From NCBI GenBank assembly GCA_021157985.1, contig JAGGVM010000015.1, positions 1 to 6,174 of the forward strand: a stretch of DNA of 6,174 bases, given 5' to 3'. A program made the position numbers and the translations under genes. The notes beneath the pieces are model-generated. The model saw nothing but the letters and a program-made list of their open reading frames with translations, did not search any database and was not told the origin of the DNA. The first letter of the stretch is position 1. Each line of letters opens with the position of its first letter. Positions 5,200 through 6,174 of the stretch are shown here, piece by piece. This stretch comes from Nitrososphaerota archaeon. Its GTDB lineage: Archaea; Thermoproteota; Nitrososphaeria_A; Caldarchaeales; Wolframiiraptoraceae.

Positions 5200-6162
5200 T
5201 TAGATCGCGAGCTTCTCGGCGAGGTCGAATAGGTCTAGGTTTAAGGGTTTCTGCCTCGTGCATACTTCTCTCAGGTCTGTTGCAGTTATCTCGTCTTTCT
5301 GGATCCCGACCAGCTTGTTTCCGACTCCGTCGAGTAGGAGCTGGATCGCCTTCTCCGCGAAGAGGTTTGCTAGAAGTCTGCTTCGAGCGGTTGGGCTTCC
5401 CCCGCGTTGGACGTATCCGAGGACGCTTACCCTCACCTCGGTTTTCACGTTCCTTTCTATGTCTTCCGCGAGCTTCCTGGTCTCCCCTATTCCCTCAGCC
5501 GCCACGATTATGCTCGACCGCTTACCCTTCGCCGCGTTCTCCCTCAACGTCTCGTAGATCTTCTCGCGGTCATACTTCACCTCGGGAACTAGGATTATCT
5601 CGGCTCCAGCGGTTAAGCCTACCTCGACGGCCAGGAACCCGCGCTTCCTACCCATCACCTCGACTATGAACGTTCTCTCATGGCTCATGGCCGTGTCCCT
5701 TATCTTGTTTATCTCGAGTAGAGCGGTGTTGACCGCGGTATCGAATCCTATCGTTTCATCGGTTCCGTAGACGTCGTTATCGATCGACGCGGGTAAGACC
5801 ACGAGATGAGCGTCTGTGTATTTGCTGAGCTCGTATGCTCCCCTTGCAGATCCGTCACCACCTATGACAACCATTGCGTCGACGTCGTTCTCGGCGAGGA
5901 TCTCAGCGGCCTTCCTCAACCCCTCCTCAGTCCTGAACTCCGCGCACCTAGCGGTCTTCAATACCGTTCCCCCGAGATGTATTATCCCGCCGACCGCCCT
6001 CGAGTCGAGCTTCATGTACTGATTGTTGAGGACGCCCTCCCAGCCTCTCTCGAACCCTATTACCTCGACCCCGTTTCCAACCGCGAGCCTCGTAACGGCC
6101 CGGATCGCGGCGTTCATTCCGGGAGCGTCTCCGCCGCTCGTAACTATAGCTAGTTTCTTCAC
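5200..6162 (-). CDS. pfkA: 6-phosphofructokinase, bacterial PfkA type, probably ATP-dependent
   Basis: This cytosolic glycolytic enzyme phosphorylates fructose 6-phosphate to fructose 1,6-bisphosphate. It is 320 residues long, like E. coli PfkA. Visible motifs are TSGGDAPGMNAAIR (8-21), R72, IGGDGS (100-105), IDND with the catalytic Asp128, MGR (170-172), E223, R244 and GYVQRGGSP (249-257) with R253. Gly104 in GGDGS marks the ATP type; pyrophosphate enzymes usually have Asp there. The second determinant is Ala125 (PASIDND), neither the Gly of ATP enzymes nor the Lys of pyrophosphate enzymes. Effector-site positions known in E. coli are largely kept (R21, R25, R155, E188, K212, K214), so allosteric control is possible. 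The GTG at 6162 gives the usual MKKLAIV start and has GAGGTG six bases upstream; a GTG at 6171 would add three residues but overlaps that site. The presence of this enzyme in an archaeon is notable. Confidence 0.95.
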   Translation of the reverse strand: MKKLAIVTSGGDAPGMNAAIRAVTRLAVGNGVEVIGFERGWEGVLNNQYMKLDSRAVGGIIHLGGTVLKTARCAEFRTEEGLRKAAEILAENDVDAMVVIGGDGSARGAYELSKYTDAHLVVLPASIDNDVYGTDETIGFDTAVNTALLEINKIRDTAMSHERTFIVEVMGRKRGFLAVEVGLTAGAEIILVPEVKYDREKIYETLRENAAKGKRSSIIVAAEGIGETRKLAEDIERNVKTEVRVSVLGYVQRGGSPTARSRLLANLFAEKAIQLLLDGVGNKLVGIQKDEITATDLREVCTRQKPLNLDLFDLAEKLAI

Positions 6163-6168
6163 GTCGAG

Positions 6169-6174
6169 CACCTC
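6169..6174 (-). promoter_or_regulatory. Shine-Dalgarno that sets the phosphofructokinase start
   Basis: GAGGTG lies six bases before the GTG at 6162. It includes the other in-frame GTG candidate (6171), which argues against that start. The site touches the window edge, so sequence further upstream is not visible. Confidence 0.65.

Noticed and set aside
5191..5200. T-rich stretch near the end of the phosphofructokinase gene as a terminator
   Set aside because: The T residues are on the plus strand; on the transcribed sense they are A residues, and no stable hairpin precedes a T-run.
5280..5669. Plus-strand open frame of 129 codons
   Set aside because: It lies antisense to the phosphofructokinase gene, whose motifs are unmistakable. 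Its product is rich in R, S, P and L with no domain character, as expected of a shadow frame in GC-rich DNA.
5200..6162. Pyrophosphate-dependent phosphofructokinase
   Set aside because: The GGDGS motif (Gly104) and the lack of Lys in PASIDND argue against the pyrophosphate type, although the Ala at that position leaves some doubt.

Overview
The window reads as part of an archaeal chromosome, probably a thermophile of the TACK group (Korarchaeota-like or another deep thermophilic lineage); the placement is an inference. The grounds are a DUF1616 membrane protein (a mainly archaeal family), many N-x-S/T glycosylation sequons confined to the predicted extracellular parts of surface proteins, an AT-rich BRE/TATA-like element, frequent GTG and TTG starts, and tight gene packing with GGAGGTG-type Shine-Dalgarno (SD) sites inside the gene series. 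Every supported gene lies on the minus strand, so the order of reading is from high to low coordinates.

Right part (5200-6162): a complete bacterial-type 6-phosphofructokinase of 320 residues with the ATP-type GGDGS motif. Its start is best placed at a GTG at 6162, behind a GAGGTG site. A 150-base spacer (5050-5199) follows; it holds a small hairpin, a doubtful 37-codon frame and the flippase ribosome binding site. Middle (3463-5049): a 528-residue Wzx/MOP-type polysaccharide or lipid-linked oligosaccharide flippase.

Left part (1-3414): six tightly packed genes that look like one operon, with a possible promoter at 3450-3463. In order they are: a signal-peptide, helical-ectodomain, single-TM protein; a single-TM protein with a glycosylated ectodomain resembling the C-terminal half of DUF1616 proteins; a winged-helix plus four-TM DUF1616 protein; a two-TM protein with a cytosolic domain; an 80-residue three-TM protein; and a secreted coiled-coil plus Ig-like protein cut by the window edge. 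Junctions run from a 34-base overlap to a 9-base gap.

Working picture (inference): the left operon encodes an envelope complex in which extracellular, probably glycosylated, domains are linked through the membrane to a cytosolic winged helix, which could make it a membrane-tethered sensor or regulator. The flippase upstream may supply glycan for those surface proteins. The phosphofructokinase is a metabolic neighbour with no evident link. No mobile element, CRISPR array, tRNA or rRNA was seen.
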